Part shown: in pieces, positions 1 to 10,174 of the stretch | Position numbering within the stretch: position 1 is the stretch's first letter | How the letters are laid out: each line of letters begins with the position of its first letter | Source: Leisingera thetidis | Lineage (GTDB): Bacteria > Pseudomonadota > Alphaproteobacteria > Rhodobacterales > Rhodobacteraceae | DNA: 64,000 bases | Reading direction: 5' to 3' | Assembly: GCF_025857195.1 (NCBI RefSeq) | Contig: NZ_CP109789.1 | Coordinates: forward strand, 62,001 to 126,000 | The notes under the pieces: generated by a model | Database searches by the model: none | Told to the model about the DNA's origin: nothing | What the model saw: only the letters and a program-made list of their open reading frames with translations | Made by a program: the position numbers and the translations under genes

Positions 1-33
1 TTAATGCTGAATAGCAGCGGGAGGACGAGACCA

Positions 34-1461
34 ATGCATGCGAAGAAGTTCTATATCGATGGGGCTTGGGTTGCGCCGAGAACAAACGCAACATTGCCGG
101 TAATCAACCCAGCCACCGAAGAGCCGTTCGCCGAGATTGCCATGGGCGGGGCTGAGGATGTCGAGGCCGCGGTCAGCGCTGCGCGCAGGGCGTTTCCCCG
201 CCTTTGCGGCGACGTCGGTGGCCGAACGGCGTGCATTGCTGGAACGTATCATTGCCGAATACGAGCGCCGCAGCGACGATCTGGCGGCGGCGATGTCGCA
301 GGAGATGGGCGCGCCGATTGAGTTTGCGAAGGCACCTCAGGCGCTGATGGGCACGTTGCATTTCAAGCAGATGCTGAAGACGATGGACGGCTATGAGTGG
401 GTGCATGACCGAGCGGGTACGCGGGTGATGCGCGAACCCGTAGGGGTTGTTGCGATGATCACCCCATGGAACTGGCCGATGAACCAGATCGCTTGCAAGG
501 TCGCTCCGGCGATTGCTGCGGGCTGCACAATGGTGCTGAAGCCAAGCGAGGTTTCACCACTATCGGGCCTGATCTTTGCCGAGATTATGGATGCTGCCGG
601 CACGCCGAAAGGTGTCTTCAACCTAATCAATGGTGACGGACCGGAGGTAGGTGCGCCGCTCTCTGCGCATCCCGAGGTTGACATGGTCAGCTTTACCGGG
701 TCCACGCGCGGCCGGTGTACTCGTGGCCCAAGCAGCCGCACCGACAATTAAGCGGGTCCATCAGGAACTGGGTGGAAAATCAGCCAACATCCTGTTGCCG
801 GACGCGGATTTCCCCGACCGCTGTCTCCGAAGGGGTCGCCGCCTGTTTCGGAAATTCCGGTCAGTCATGCAACGCGCCCACCCGCATGTTCATTCCGCAG
901 GCCCGGCGCGACGAGGTCGCCGACCTGGCTATCGCTGCGGCCCGAAACTTCATCGTCGGTTCGCCCGACGATCCGGATACAAACCTCGGACCTGTGGTCA
1001 GCGACGTGCAGTTCAACAAGATCCAGTCACTGATTGAAACCGGGATATCCGATGGTGCAACCCTGCTCTTTGGCGGTCCAGGCCGACCCGAAGGTCTTAA
1101 CTGTGGCTACTACGTGCGTCCGACCGTCTTTGCCGATGTAACCCCGCAGATGACCATCGCGCGCGAGGAAATCTTCGGCCCTGTCCTGTCGATCCTGACT
1201 TACGAGACGGAAGAGGAGGCCATCGAGATGGCCAACGATACTCCCTACGGTCTGGCCGGTTATGTACAATCGGCAGATCTCGACAGCGCGCGGCGTGTCG
1301 CCGAGCAACTGCGTGCCGGAACGATCTATCTAAACTACCCAGATTGGGACAGTGCAGCGCCTTTCGGGGGCTACAAGCAGTCCGGCAACGGTCGTGAATA
1401 TGCCGATTTCGCTCTTGATGATTTCACAGAAATCAAAGGCATCGTGGGGTGGACGGCCTGA
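34..1461 (+). pseudogene. Aldehyde dehydrogenase, three frameshifts
   Basis: NAD(P)-dependent aldehyde dehydrogenase, oxidising an aldehyde to its acid. The start MHAKKFYIDGAW, the NAD-binding MITPWNWPMNQ segment, the HQELGGKSANI stretch and the catalytic cysteine in GQSCNAPTR (about 870) are all present, ending FGGYKQSGNGRE. The frame changes near 197 (C run in TTTCCCCG), near 705 (extra G in CGCGGCC) and near 813 (C run in TTTCCCCG); removing one base at each restores a protein of about 475 residues, the normal family length. As written the gene is broken. It precedes a polyamine-type ABC operon, so an aminoaldehyde substrate from polyamine breakdown is plausible, but that is inference from position. 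Confidence 0.8.
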
Positions 1462-1589
1462 GGCGTGGATTGCGCTCTAGTATGACCCTCGGGGGGGTAT
1501 TCCGGCAGGGATTGAGCAGATGATAATCTGATCACAGCAGACCGGTCACTCTAAAGAAATCAGTAGGAACCGGTTCGAAGGGGAGAAAA

Positions 1590-2759
1590 ATGAACACAGA
1601 CGCACAAATTGCTATCGATGTCCGCGACTCGGTGAAACGCTGCGGCGAACCCATTGCAATAAGCGAAAGAAGCACTGACATGCCAATTGCAATTGATGTT
1701 CGCGACGCGGTGAAACGCTACGGCAATTTCACCGCTTTGAAGAAAATTTCCCTTTCGATCAAAGATAACGAGTTCTTCACGCTGCTTGGTCCGTCTGGCT
1801 GCGGCAAGACCACGCTCTTGCGAATGATCGCAGGTTTCGAAGAGGTCACAGAAGGAGAGATCTACCTTTTCGGAGACGAGATCGACAACTTGCCACCCGA
1901 CAAACGTCCGGTGAACACCGTGTTCCAGAACTATGCCTTGTTTCCGCATATGAGCGTTCTGGACAACGTCTGTTTCGGGCTGGAAATGCGAGGCGTCTCG
2001 AAGGCGGAAGCCCGCCGCCGGGGTGGTGAAATGCTCGAGCTTGTCCAACTGGCGCAATTTGCATCGCGAAAACCCTCTCGGCTCTCCGGCGGTCAGCAAC
2101 AGCGTGTCGCCTTGGCGCGGGCTCTCGCGCCTGCACCGAAGGTGCTGCTTCTCGACGAACCGCTTTCCGCGCTGGATCTCAAGCTGAGAAAGGCGATGCA
2201 GATCGAGTTGAAGCACCTTCAGCGGGAGACTGGCATCACCTTCATCTTCGTCACCCATGACCAGGAGGAGGCGCTCACCATGTCCGACCGGATCGCAGTG
2301 ATGTCCGCGGGTGAACTGCAGCAACTGGGCGATGCGCGAGACATCTATGAACGGCCGCGCAACATGTTCGTTGCAGACTTCATCGGCGAGACCAATCTTT
2401 TGGAAGTAACGGTCGACCAGATCTTGAATGGGCGGGCCATCTGCCATCTGGATGGCGGCCACGAAATCACCTGCAACGCGGTCGACGAAATCAATCCAGG
2501 TTCACGTGTGCATATGTCAATCCGACCCGAACGGCTGTTCACTTCCGACGCGCCCGCGGCGTCGGAAAGCCTGAAAGGAACCGTCAAGGAAAACATCTTT
2601 ATCGGGACTGACCTGTCGACGATCATTAAGCTTGATCAAGGGCCGGACTTTATCGTGCGCACGTCCAATTCGGAGCGTGGCAACAAGCGGATATTCGAAC
2701 CGGGTGCATCGGTTTTCGTCAACATGGAGATGGGGGCGGTGCGCCTCCTCGTCGACTGA
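1590..2759 (+). CDS. potA: Polyamine-type ABC transporter ATPase (PotA-like)
   Basis: Cytoplasmic ATPase that powers a spermidine/putrescine-type importer. Walker A is GPSGCGKTT, the signature is LSGGQQQRVALARAL, Walker B is VLLLDEPLSALD and the H-loop is FVTHDQEEA. A TOBE-like C-terminal region follows, reaching the usual PotA length. The start at 1590 has a good ribosome site (AAGGGGAG), but the usual PotA start corresponds to the internal ATG at 1680: the extra 30 residues are a diverged copy of the true N-terminus. The stop overlaps the next start (TGATG), as expected for a coupled operon. The substrate is inferred from family and neighbours; opines or other organic amines are possible. 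Confidence 0.87.
   Translation: MNTDAQIAIDVRDSVKRCGEPIAISERSTDMPIAIDVRDAVKRYGNFTALKKISLSIKDNEFFTLLGPSGCGKTTLLRMIAGFEEVTEGEIYLFGDEIDNLPPDKRPVNTVFQNYALFPHMSVLDNVCFGLEMRGVSKAEARRRGGEMLELVQLAQFASRKPSRLSGGQQQRVALARALAPAPKVLLLDEPLSALDLKLRKAMQIELKHLQRETGITFIFVTHDQEEALTMSDRIAVMSAGELQQLGDARDIYERPRNMFVADFIGETNLLEVTVDQILNGRAICHLDGGHEITCNAVDEINPGSRVHMSIRPERLFTSDAPAASESLKGTVKENIFIGTDLSTIIKLDQGPDFIVRTSNSERGNKRIFEPGASVFVNMEMGAVRLLVD
1605..1724 (+). repeat. Diverged tandem duplication at the potA 5' end
   Basis: Two 42-bp copies, 1605-1646 and 1683-1724, match at about 36 of 42 positions and lie 78 bp apart, so they stay in frame. They encode IAIDVRDSVKRCG and IAIDVRDAVKRYG. Half of the changes are synonymous. 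The first copy adds an N-terminal extension to the ATPase. Confidence 0.8.
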
Positions 2760-3691
2760 TGGCCGGGGGTGCAACAAGCGGCAGCGGCGTCAAATCCGAA
2801 ACCTATGCCGGCACGCGTCACTGGCTTCTCGCTCCATCCTGGCTGGTCCTTTTGATCGTGGTCGTCGGTCCGCTGTGTATCATGCTGATCTACTCATTTC
2901 TTACAAAGGAGTTTCGCGGCGGTGTCGTTTGGGAATTCAACCTGGCGGCTTACGACAAGTTCTTTTTCGACCGCGGGCTGTTTGGAGATGAAGCGCCACG
3001 AATCGAGTGGACGTATATGACCATTTACGGGCGTTCGATCCTGCAAGCTGCAATCGCCACTGTGATCAGCCTGCTTATCGGTTTTCCGACCGCGTATTTC
3101 ATCGCCACGCGGCCGCAGAATACCCGTGCGCTCTGGGTGTTTCTGATTACCATTCCCTACTGGGTGAACCTGCTGATCAGAACGGTCTCAATGAAGTTTC
3201 TGCTGCGCGACCAAGGGCCTCTGAACGCGTTCCTGATGTCGGCCGGAATCACCGACCAGCCGCTGACCATAGTCAACACGGACATCGCGGTGCAGCTTGG
3301 CCTATTCTACAGCTACCTGCCGTTTATGGTGCTGCCGATCTACGCGGCGATTGAACAATACGACCATCGCCTGTCCGAAGCGGCGGCAGATCTGTATGCC
3401 AGCCGCTGGGTCGCGCTGCGGCGTGTCATCCTGCCGGTAGTGAAGCCGGGAGTGATGGCGGGATGCATCCTGGTCTTTGTCCCTTCGCTGGGGTCGTTCT
3501 TGGCGCCCGATCTACTTGGCGGAGCACGCAACTTCATGATCGGCTCGCTCATTGAAGACCAATTCAAAGGACAGGCCGGCGATTGGCCGTTCGGCGCGGC
3601 GGCGTCGATGATCCTGCTGACCATGGTTTTGATTGTGTTGATCGTAGCCGCCCGCCGCCAGGCGCGGGCCAGTGCCGAAGGAGAGGGATGA
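2759..3691 (+). CDS. potB: ABC transporter permease, PotB/PotH type
   Basis: Inner-membrane permease, 310 residues, with about six hydrophobic segments starting at [17 protein letters not shown]. The EAA-type cytoplasmic loop that docks on the ATPase is seen as [20 protein letters not shown] around residues 205-225. The start ATG overlaps the potA stop, and the end overlaps the next permease by four bases. It forms a heterodimeric channel with the following permease. No unusual residue was noticed. Confidence 0.85.
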   Translation: MAGGATSGSGVKSETYAGTRHWLLAPSWLVLLIVVVGPLCIMLIYSFLTKEFRGGVVWEFNLAAYDKFFFDRGLFGDEAPRIEWTYMTIYGRSILQAAIATVISLLIGFPTAYFIATRPQNTRALWVFLITIPYWVNLLIRTVSMKFLLRDQGPLNAFLMSAGITDQPLTIVNTDIAVQLGLFYSYLPFMVLPIYAAIEQYDHRLSEAAADLYASRWVALRRVILPVVKPGVMAGCILVFVPSLGSFLAPDLLGGARNFMIGSLIEDQFKGQAGDWPFGAAASMILLTMVLIVLIVAARRQARASAEGEG

Positions 3692-4500
3692 TGAGTTCTG
3701 TGAAAAATGATGTCCGGCGCTATCCGGGCTTTCTGAGCATCACTTTGCTTTGCCTTCTGGTGCTTTACGCTCCGTTGGTGATCGTTGGTATCTACTCCTT
3801 CAACGCCTCGAGCTCGATCACAAGCTGGGACGGTTTCAGCTTACGCTGGTACGTCGATGTGTTTACCGGGCCGGAATCCGAAAAGTTCAAGGTCGCGGCG
3901 TGGAACTCGCTTTCGATCGCCATCATCGCGGCAAGCTGCGCCACGGTCATCGCTTTCCTGGCCGCCATGGCGATCATCCGGAGCGGAGAATACCGGGCGC
4001 GCCGGTTTTCCCTCGGCCTCGTCAGCCTGCCGCTAATGGTGCCCGAGATCGTCACCGCTGTCGCAACGCTGATTTTCTTCAACGCAATCGGCTTCAGCCG
4101 GGGCCACATGACGATCATCATAGCACATATCGCGTTCTGCATCCCGTTTGCCTACATGCCGATTGCGGCGAGGATGCAGGGTGTGGAGGATAACTTCGAG
4201 ATGGCAGCGCTGGATCTCTATGCCTCGCGTTTCCAAGCGTTCCGCCGGATCCTCCTTCCACTGATGATGCCGGGTATCATCTCGGGTTTCCTGCTCGCCT
4301 TCATCATCTCGATGGATGACTTCCTGATCACTAATTTCGTGAAGGGCGCCGGTGTAGAAACCCTCCCTACGGCAATCTTCGGTGCGGTTAAACAAGGGAT
4401 TAAGCCAAACATCATGGCGATCTCGACCATGCTGCTAGGCTTCTCGATTGTCCTCGTCTCACTCTCGTACATCTTAAGCAAACTCGACAGCAGCAAATAA
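3688..4500 (+). CDS. potC: ABC transporter permease, PotC/PotI type
   Basis: Second permease subunit of the polyamine-type importer, about 270 residues, with typical membrane segments ([22 protein letters not shown] near the N-terminus) and the EAA loop [17 protein letters not shown]. Two tandem ATG codons (3688 and 3691) follow GAAGGAGAG; the first overlaps the preceding stop as ATGA. The conserved late motif [16 protein letters not shown] is typical of PotC/PotI. It probably pairs with the permease immediately upstream. Confidence 0.85.
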   Translation: MMSSVKNDVRRYPGFLSITLLCLLVLYAPLVIVGIYSFNASSSITSWDGFSLRWYVDVFTGPESEKFKVAAWNSLSIAIIAASCATVIAFLAAMAIIRSGEYRARRFSLGLVSLPLMVPEIVTAVATLIFFNAIGFSRGHMTIIIAHIAFCIPFAYMPIAARMQGVEDNFEMAALDLYASRFQAFRRILLPLMMPGIISGFLLAFIISMDDFLITNFVKGAGVETLPTAIFGAVKQGIKPNIMAISTMLLGFSIVLVSLSYILSKLDSSK

Positions 4501-4522
4501 ATCCATAGGGAGGAAAAATAAG

Positions 4523-5560
4523 ATGAAACAAACGCTTAAACACTGCCTGGCAGTAGCAGCCTTGACCGGCGCTGTCAGCTCGGCGGCCAGCGCCGAGGAT
4601 CAGGTCGTCCTGTATCACTGGTTCGAATACATTCCGCAAGAATTGCTGGAAAAGTTTACCAGCGAGACCGGGATCAAGGTTGTCATGGATACTTTTGATT
4701 CGAACGAGGCACTGCTGGCGTCGCTCAAGGCCGGCGCCATCGGCACCTACGATCTCGCGGTTCCGGGCGACTACATGGTCGAGATCCTCGCGAACCAGGA
4801 TCTTCTGGACAATTTCACTCCCGATGAGCTGGAAAACTTCGGCAATATCGCCGACAAATGGTTGAATGTCGATTTCGATCAGGGGCGGAAGAGTTCGATC
4901 CCTTACCAGTGGGGGACCACAAGCTTTTCAGTCAATCGCGACGTTTTCCAGGGTGATATCGATCAGCTGTCGATACTTTTCGACCCGCCGCAGGAGTTGA
5001 GCGGAAAGATCAACATGCTGGATGCACAGAACGATGTGCTGGCTTTGGCGTCGTTCTATCTGGACATTCCGCAGTGCAGCAATGACCGCGAACAGTTGAA
5101 AGCGCTCAACGATTTGCTCCAGTCGGCGAAACAGCATTGGGTCTCGTTCAATTCGGACACCACCAAGGATATCCTGGTTTCGGGTGATGTTGCCACCAGC
5201 ATGATCTGGAACGGATTCGGCGCGCGGGCGCGCATCGAAGGCGCCAATATTGAATATGCATTCCCCGACGATGGCTATATCGTCTGGATGGACAACGTTG
5301 TGCTGCTGAAGGATGCGCCAAACCGCGAGAACGCGCTGAAGTTCATGGATTTCTTGCTTTTACCCGAAAACATCGCCGCAGTCAGCGACTATGCGCGTTA
5401 CGAATCCGGCGTAAAAGGTGCCAAAGAGCATGTCTCGGATGAACTGCGTGAAATGCCGGAACTCAATGCACCGGAAGATGGTGAAGGCCACTTCGTGAAG
5501 GTCTGCGACGCCGAGACACAGGCTGTTTATGACCAGATATGGACTAATCTCAGGAAATAA
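4523..5560 (+). CDS. potD: Polyamine-type periplasmic binding protein (PotD-like)
   Basis: Solute-binding protein, 345 residues. It has an N-terminal signal peptide (positively charged start, hydrophobic core, cleavage near SAASA-ED) followed by VVLYHWFEYIPQELLEKF, the opening of PotD/PotF proteins. It delivers substrate to the two upstream permeases from the periplasm. A ribosome site GGGAGGAAAAAT precedes ATG by a normal gap. It lies 22 bp after the permease gene and closes the operon. The choice between putrescine and spermidine cannot be made by eye. Confidence 0.86.
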   Translation: MKQTLKHCLAVAALTGAVSSAASAEDQVVLYHWFEYIPQELLEKFTSETGIKVVMDTFDSNEALLASLKAGAIGTYDLAVPGDYMVEILANQDLLDNFTPDELENFGNIADKWLNVDFDQGRKSSIPYQWGTTSFSVNRDVFQGDIDQLSILFDPPQELSGKINMLDAQNDVLALASFYLDIPQCSNDREQLKALNDLLQSAKQHWVSFNSDTTKDILVSGDVATSMIWNGFGARARIEGANIEYAFPDDGYIVWMDNVVLLKDAPNRENALKFMDFLLLPENIAAVSDYARYESGVKGAKEHVSDELREMPELNAPEDGEGHFVKVCDAETQAVYDQIWTNLRK

Positions 5561-5888
5561 CACCATGAAATCGGGGACCGCGGATCAAAGCGGTGCCCGC
5601 TACTCGTTACCGGTGGAGTTGGCGAGGAACTAAATTCCTCCGGCAGTCTGTCCGTCTGAAAAGCATGATTTTTCCGATATTGCACGTGCCCTTGGTTCCA
5701 CCAAGTCCACACGGCGATCTTGTCGGTGTCAGTGGCCGCAAGTGGATCGCTGATAGGTAGCGGTCCAGCGGAAGCTGAATCAACTGCGGCAGGCCGCAAC
5801 CTGAGCAAAGTACTCCAAGCTCTGGCAGAAGATTACTTGCCAGCCTACGACCACTGCAGACGTTTCCGCCGCACCTGCGCTGTCGCCT
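5561..5888. other. No gene seen
   Basis: About 330 bp between the ABC operon and the 3' end of a decayed integrase gene. I see no convincing reading frame, RNA or terminator. An attachment-site remnant next to the integrase is possible, but no repeat was identified. Confidence 0.4.
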
Positions 5889-7243
5889 TTAGCGGCCCAA
5901 CAGCCCGTCTATCTTGTGGGCCACTTTGTCCGCAGCTCTTTCTAGAAATCCGGCGTCGAGGTGCGCGTAACGCTCGGTGCTGCCCGGTGACCTGTGGACA
6001 AGCAGCTTGTCTGTCATGTGGAGGGTTTCGCCCGACATGATGGCATGCGAAGTGTATGAGTCGCGGAGATCATGCAACCGGATTCCTGCGGGCAAGTCAG
6101 CCAGATTCTTAAACGTTTGCCAAGCATGATCGACTGACGTGCGGTTCGGCTTCTTTGTACGCAGGGCCGGGAATATTTAATTTGACCGGCTGTGTTTGCG
6201 CAGCCGGTCAAGGTGCTGGATTGCTGCATCGCTCAGGTTGACTACGCGTGGGCCCGTCTTGGTGCGCCGGAGGGCGAGCTTGTCTTTCCGGACTTCGCCT
6301 CATCTCAACCGCAGGATTTCGCCTGAGTGGCAGCCAGTTAGCAGCATCAGCCAAATCGCATCCGCAGCGTCACTCTGCCTGGAGGTTGCGGAGTTCAGCA
6401 CGGCGGCCAGCTGCCGGAGCTGGTTGCTGCTCAGCATGCGCCAGCGCGCCAAGCGCAGGTTGAAACGCATTGGCGCTGCCGGCTTGGGCAAGTCCGCCAG
6501 AAGGTGGCCTGCTTCCCGGCCCCAATTCAGAATTGTCGTGAAGTGCCCAAGCGCCTGGTTGGCCCCGCCCGGCCGCGAACGGGAATAGGCATAGAACCAT
6601 TCGGCTGTGATCCGCGTAATTTTACTCCGGCTAAAAGCGGGCAGAAGCTGCGTATTCAGATAGTAGCCCAGTGAGGAAAGCGTGGAATTGACATAGACCC
6701 CGTGCTTGGCATTCAGGGAGGCGGTGCAGAGCGCCGAGAAGGTGAGCGTGTTTCGCTGCTCCGGGGCAGGGGGTCGCTGTCCTGTGCCTCTGTGCGCATG
6801 GAAGGCTTCGCGTGCCTCGCAGATTTCCATGTCCTCAAAACGCCCCAAGGTGACACGCCGGGTTTTCCCCGCGTCCTGCTGCCAGCAGACCAGGACTTGG
6901 CGCCGCCGGGCTGGACTCGCAGGGCCAGGCCGTCGCACTGTGCATGATGAAGCACGTATTCCTTCTTGCGCGGATAGTGTCCCGGGAAATGGTGTAACTT
7001 TGCTCCTCGGCCTTGGCTTGGCCGCAGTTACAGGGCGGCGATAGTCGCCGGGTCCATGGGTGTAGTGTCGCAAATGGCAGCGACGGTTTCCAGTGTCATG
7101 TAGCGCCGCGTGATCGCCCACTCATCGTTTTGCTCCAGCATCAGTGCGCCAACCAGGCGCGTGACCGCGGCCTCGTTGGGAAAGATTCCGACCACGTTGG
7201 TCCGGCGCTTGATCTCCTTATTCAGGCGTTCGATTGGGTTGGT

Positions 7244-7492
7244 AACCGGTATGAAGATCCTGGTGCCGATGTTCGGCCCCGATTCTCGGATCAGGGTGTA
7301 TGCTGCGAGCATCCGGGACAGAGGCACTGGGAGCACGAAGGTGCGGGCAGGCCGTTCTTACAGCATGAGCCGAGAGCTCGAGTTAGTAGCTGGCCGCCTC
7401 TGCGACTCGCCCGGTTGCGCCGAGAGCGCGAATCCGTAGTTGTCGTGTCGCCCGCCGCTCCCGCTTTTTTGTCACTGGCAAGGGAGGCACGC
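7244..7492 (+). ncRNA. Candidate bridge-RNA region of the IS110 element
   Basis: Non-coding left end of the element, upstream of the recombinase start. In the IS110 subgroup this position encodes a structured bridge RNA whose loops pair with target and donor DNA. GC-rich inverted segments are visible, but I could not identify guide loops matching the target around 7236-7243/8841-8848. The call rests on position only. Confidence 0.35.
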
Positions 7493-8732
7493 ATGCGACG
7501 CGTGATCGGCATCGATATCCACCGCACCTTTGGGGAGGTGGTTATCTGGGAGAATGGTCTGACCCGGCACGAAGGCCGGGTCGAGATGACACGCACGGCC
7601 CTGGAGGGCTTCGGCCGGCAACTGAAGAAGACGGACGAGGTGGTGATCGAGGCGACCGGAAACTGCATGGCGGTGTCCCGGGTTCTATCGCCCCATGTGA
7701 AACGGGTGGTGATTGCCAATCCGCTTCAGGTCAAGGCGATCGCCCATGCCCATGTGAAGACCGACAAGGTCGACGCCGGCACGCTGTCCAGCCTGCATGC
7801 GGCCGGCTACCTGCCGGAAATCTGGACCCCGGATGCGGCGACGGAACGGATGCGCAGACTGGTGGCGCGCCGCTATCAGGTTGTCCGGCACCGGACCCGG
7901 ATCAAGAACGAGGTGCATGCCATCCTGCACGCGCATCTGATCCCGAAATGCCCGCATGCCGATCTCTTCAACACGCGCGGCCGCGACTGGCTGACCCGCC
8001 AGCCGGTGCCGGAGGACGAACGCGCCGCCATCGCGCGTCATATCCGCGAGCTTGACCGGCTCGAGAAGACCTTGCCCAACTCGACCGCGACATCGCCGAG
8101 GACTCCTTGGACGACGAAGAAATTCAGCGCCTCCTGACAATCACCGGGGTCAATCTGGCGGTCGCCGCGGGGCTGATGGCGGCGATCGGCAGCATCGAGC
8201 GGTTCAAGTCGCCGCAGAAACTGGTGAGCTATTTCGGGCTGAACCCGCGTGTGCGCCAATCCGGTCTGGGGCCTGCCCACCATGGCCGGATCAGCAAGGC
8301 CGGACGCAGCCATGCCCGCGCCATGCTGGTCGAGGCGGCCTGGGCCGCGGCGAAAGCGCCGGGTCCGCTGCGGGCCTATTTCATCCGCATCCGGTCGCGG
8401 CGCGGACATCAGATCGCCGCCGTTGCCGTGGCGCGCAAGCTCGCCACGCTGTGCTGGTATATGCTGACGAAAGGCGAGGACTATCGCTGGGCCCGACCCA
8501 GCCTGGTCGCCCACAAGTGCCTTGCCATGGAACTGGCGGCCGGTCAGCCGCAGAAGAAGGGCAATCGGCGTGGTGCAACCTATGCCTACAATGTGAAGGA
8601 GTTGCGCCACCAGGAAGCCAAGATCGCTGAGCAAGCGGAAAGAGCTATGAGCACTTCGTTGCCGCGTGGCGGACGCGTCCTCCGGAGAGGGCAGAGGTGT
8701 GCGGCCGCCTCAAACCGGCAGGGACTGAATAG
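7493..8732 (+). pseudogene. IS110-family recombinase, two frameshifts
   Basis: DEDD-type recombinase of the RuvC-fold class. The start MRRVIGIDIHRTFGEV carries the first aspartate, EATGN the glutamate and KTDKVDA the next acidic pair. The C-terminal domain with GLNPRVRQSG and GRISKAGRSHARAML, including the candidate catalytic serine, lies in another frame. A base is missing near 8073 (after LDRLEK, before DLAQLDRD) and another near 8651 (before YEHFVAAWRTRPP). Correcting both gives about 413 residues ending at TAG 8730-8732. It is dead as written, unless these are consensus errors. Confidence 0.82.
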
Positions 8733-10174
8733 GCCGCCCGGTGACGCTTCCAGCCGACACGCCACGCTTCGCCCCGAGGTCGACCGCACTGCCGAAGATT
8801 AGAGGAATCCGGCAGAAAATGTCTTGTCGATCTCATCCGTGCTGTGGATTTTCGCCCAGTGTTCCTTGGGGAAGCTCTTGTAGGCCAAGACGTCGTCCTC
8901 GGCGCGGCGCATCAGCTCGGCGAGCTTGGAATGGCGCGGTTCGAACGCGTCGGTCAATTTGGCCCAGTGCTCTTTCGATGCCGTGAGCGTGTCCTGGTCG
9001 AAGGCGGTTTTGAGCGCGGCGGTGACGATCGGGCGGTCCTTCTTGCCGACGCAGGCCAGCGCATTTCGCATGAAATGGACGCGGCAGCGCTGAACGGTGG
9101 CACCGAGCACCTTGGCCGCGGCGGCCTTCAGCCCCTTGTGGTCGTCGGCGATGATCAGACGGGTTCCGCGCAGGCCTCGATCGGCGAGAGAACGCAGGAA
9201 TTCGTCCCAGAAGACCTCCGCCTCGCTGGGCTGGACGGCGATGCCCAGAACTTCGCGGCGGCCGTCCAGGTTGACAGCGACAGCCACTATGGCCGCGACG
9301 CTGACGATCCGGCCAGAGCGACGCACCTTGATGTAGGTGGCGTCGAGCCACAGGTAGGGCCATTCGCCTTCCAGCGGACGGGTCAGGAACGCATCAACCT
9401 GTTCGTCGATCTCGCCGCACAGGCGGCTGACTTGGCTCTTCGACACCCCGGTCATGCCCATCGCCTTGACCAAGTCGTCCACCGAGCGCGTCGACAGGCC
9501 TTGGACATAGGCCTCCTGAATGACCGCCGTCATCGCCTTTTCCGCCGCCCGGCGCGGCTCAAGGAACTCGGGAAAATAGCTGCCCTTGCGCAGCTTCGGG
9601 ATCTTCACGTCGACCGTCCCGGCGCGCGTCTCCCAGGCTCTGGAGCGGTATCCGTTGCGCCGGTTCACCCGTTCGACGCTGCGTTCGTGCGCCCCGGCGC
9701 CGCAGAGCCGATCGACATCCAGCGCCATGAGACGGTCGGCGACGAACCCGAGCATCTCGGCAAGCAGGTTGGTGTCAGATGTCTCAGACAAAAGCGCGCG
9801 CAAGGCCGCTGTCTCTGATAGGCTGTCCTTGGTCATGGTTGATCTCCTCGGTCATAGGTCAGGTCGGCAAACCAAACCTTAGCCGAAGAACAACCGTGGC
9901 CGCCAAGCGGCCCGCGCGGGCCTCGCTTCGCTACCCAAAGGCTCCGCTCAGCCCGCGCTACCGGCGGGAGTTACACCAACCGTTGGGACACTGCTCTTGC
10001 GCGGCTTGAGAGATGACAGGATCAGCGGGGTGAGGAGGGTAACCTGCACCATGAAGGCGCCCTCTTTTGGGGGCGCCAGCTATTTTGAGAGGGCGTTACA
10101 GTGCTGGGCGGGCGATTTACTGCAGCGTATCCCGAGAGCACCGCATTGCCTTAGCTGCTTTTGCAAGGCTGACT

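Larger units (their letters stand above)
7244..8840 (+). mobile_element. IS110-family element inside IS256 transposase
   Basis: About 1.6 kb whose precise removal restores the host transposase frame. There are no long inverted repeats and only a GT dinucleotide (7242-7243, 8839-8840) is shared by the two junctions. Both features fit IS110 recombination, which exchanges at a short core without a classical target duplication. A roughly 250-bp non-coding left end precedes the recombinase gene. Confidence 0.83.
7028..9836 (-). pseudogene. IS256-family transposase split by IS110
   Basis: Mutator-type DDE transposase. The 5' part (9836-8841) holds the first two catalytic aspartates (LWLDATYIKVR and LIIADDHKGL). 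The 3' part (7243-7028) holds the glutamate in TNPIERLNKEIKRR. The halves join as KIHS-TNPIERLN when 7244-8840 is removed, giving exactly 404 codons including stop, the normal family length. As it stands the 5' part ends in unrelated residues (DEIDKTFSAGFL) and lacks the catalytic glutamate, so it is inactive. Apart from the insertion I see no damage in either half. Confidence 0.88.
6974..9994 (-). mobile_element. IS256-family element, interrupted by IS110
   Basis: Terminal inverted repeats run from AGTGTCCC to TGGTGTAACT at 6976-6999 and, inverted, at 9969-9992, with differences only in the centre. The element is flanked by a direct repeat TCTTGCGCGG (6964-6973 and 9995-10004), a length typical of this family's target duplication. 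Without the inserted IS110 it would be about 1.4 kb, the normal size. It sits inside the integrase gene. Confidence 0.88.
6964..10004. repeat. Target-site duplication of the IS256 element
   Basis: The 10-bp word TCTTGCGCGG occurs directly outside both ends of the element, at 6964-6973 and 9995-10004. Collapsing the two copies joins codons KPRK-KEY of the integrase in frame, which confirms the insertion point. Confidence 0.87.
5889..10052 (-). pseudogene. Tyrosine integrase, split by an IS256 element and frameshifted
   Basis: Phage/island-type tyrosine recombinase. The start (MVQVTLLTPLILSSLKPRK) lies at 10052-9995 beyond the inserted element, and the gene resumes at 6973 with KEYVLHHAQCDGLALRVQPGG; removing the element and one target copy restores the frame. 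A core-binding region (FEDMEICEAREAFHAHR) follows. The catalytic core is damaged: the first arginine motif reads TGCHSGEI, with histidine where arginine is expected. The second is HDLRDSYTSHA; LVHRSPGSTERYAHL then carries the nucleophilic tyrosine. Further frame changes lie near 6905 and 6300. It once moved a mobile region, perhaps including the adjacent cargo, and is now certainly inactive. Confidence 0.82.

Noticed and set aside
1560..2462. A 300-residue open frame opposite the ABC ATPase
   Set aside because: It is antisense to a clear PotA gene, has no motif and reflects codon bias of a GC-rich gene.
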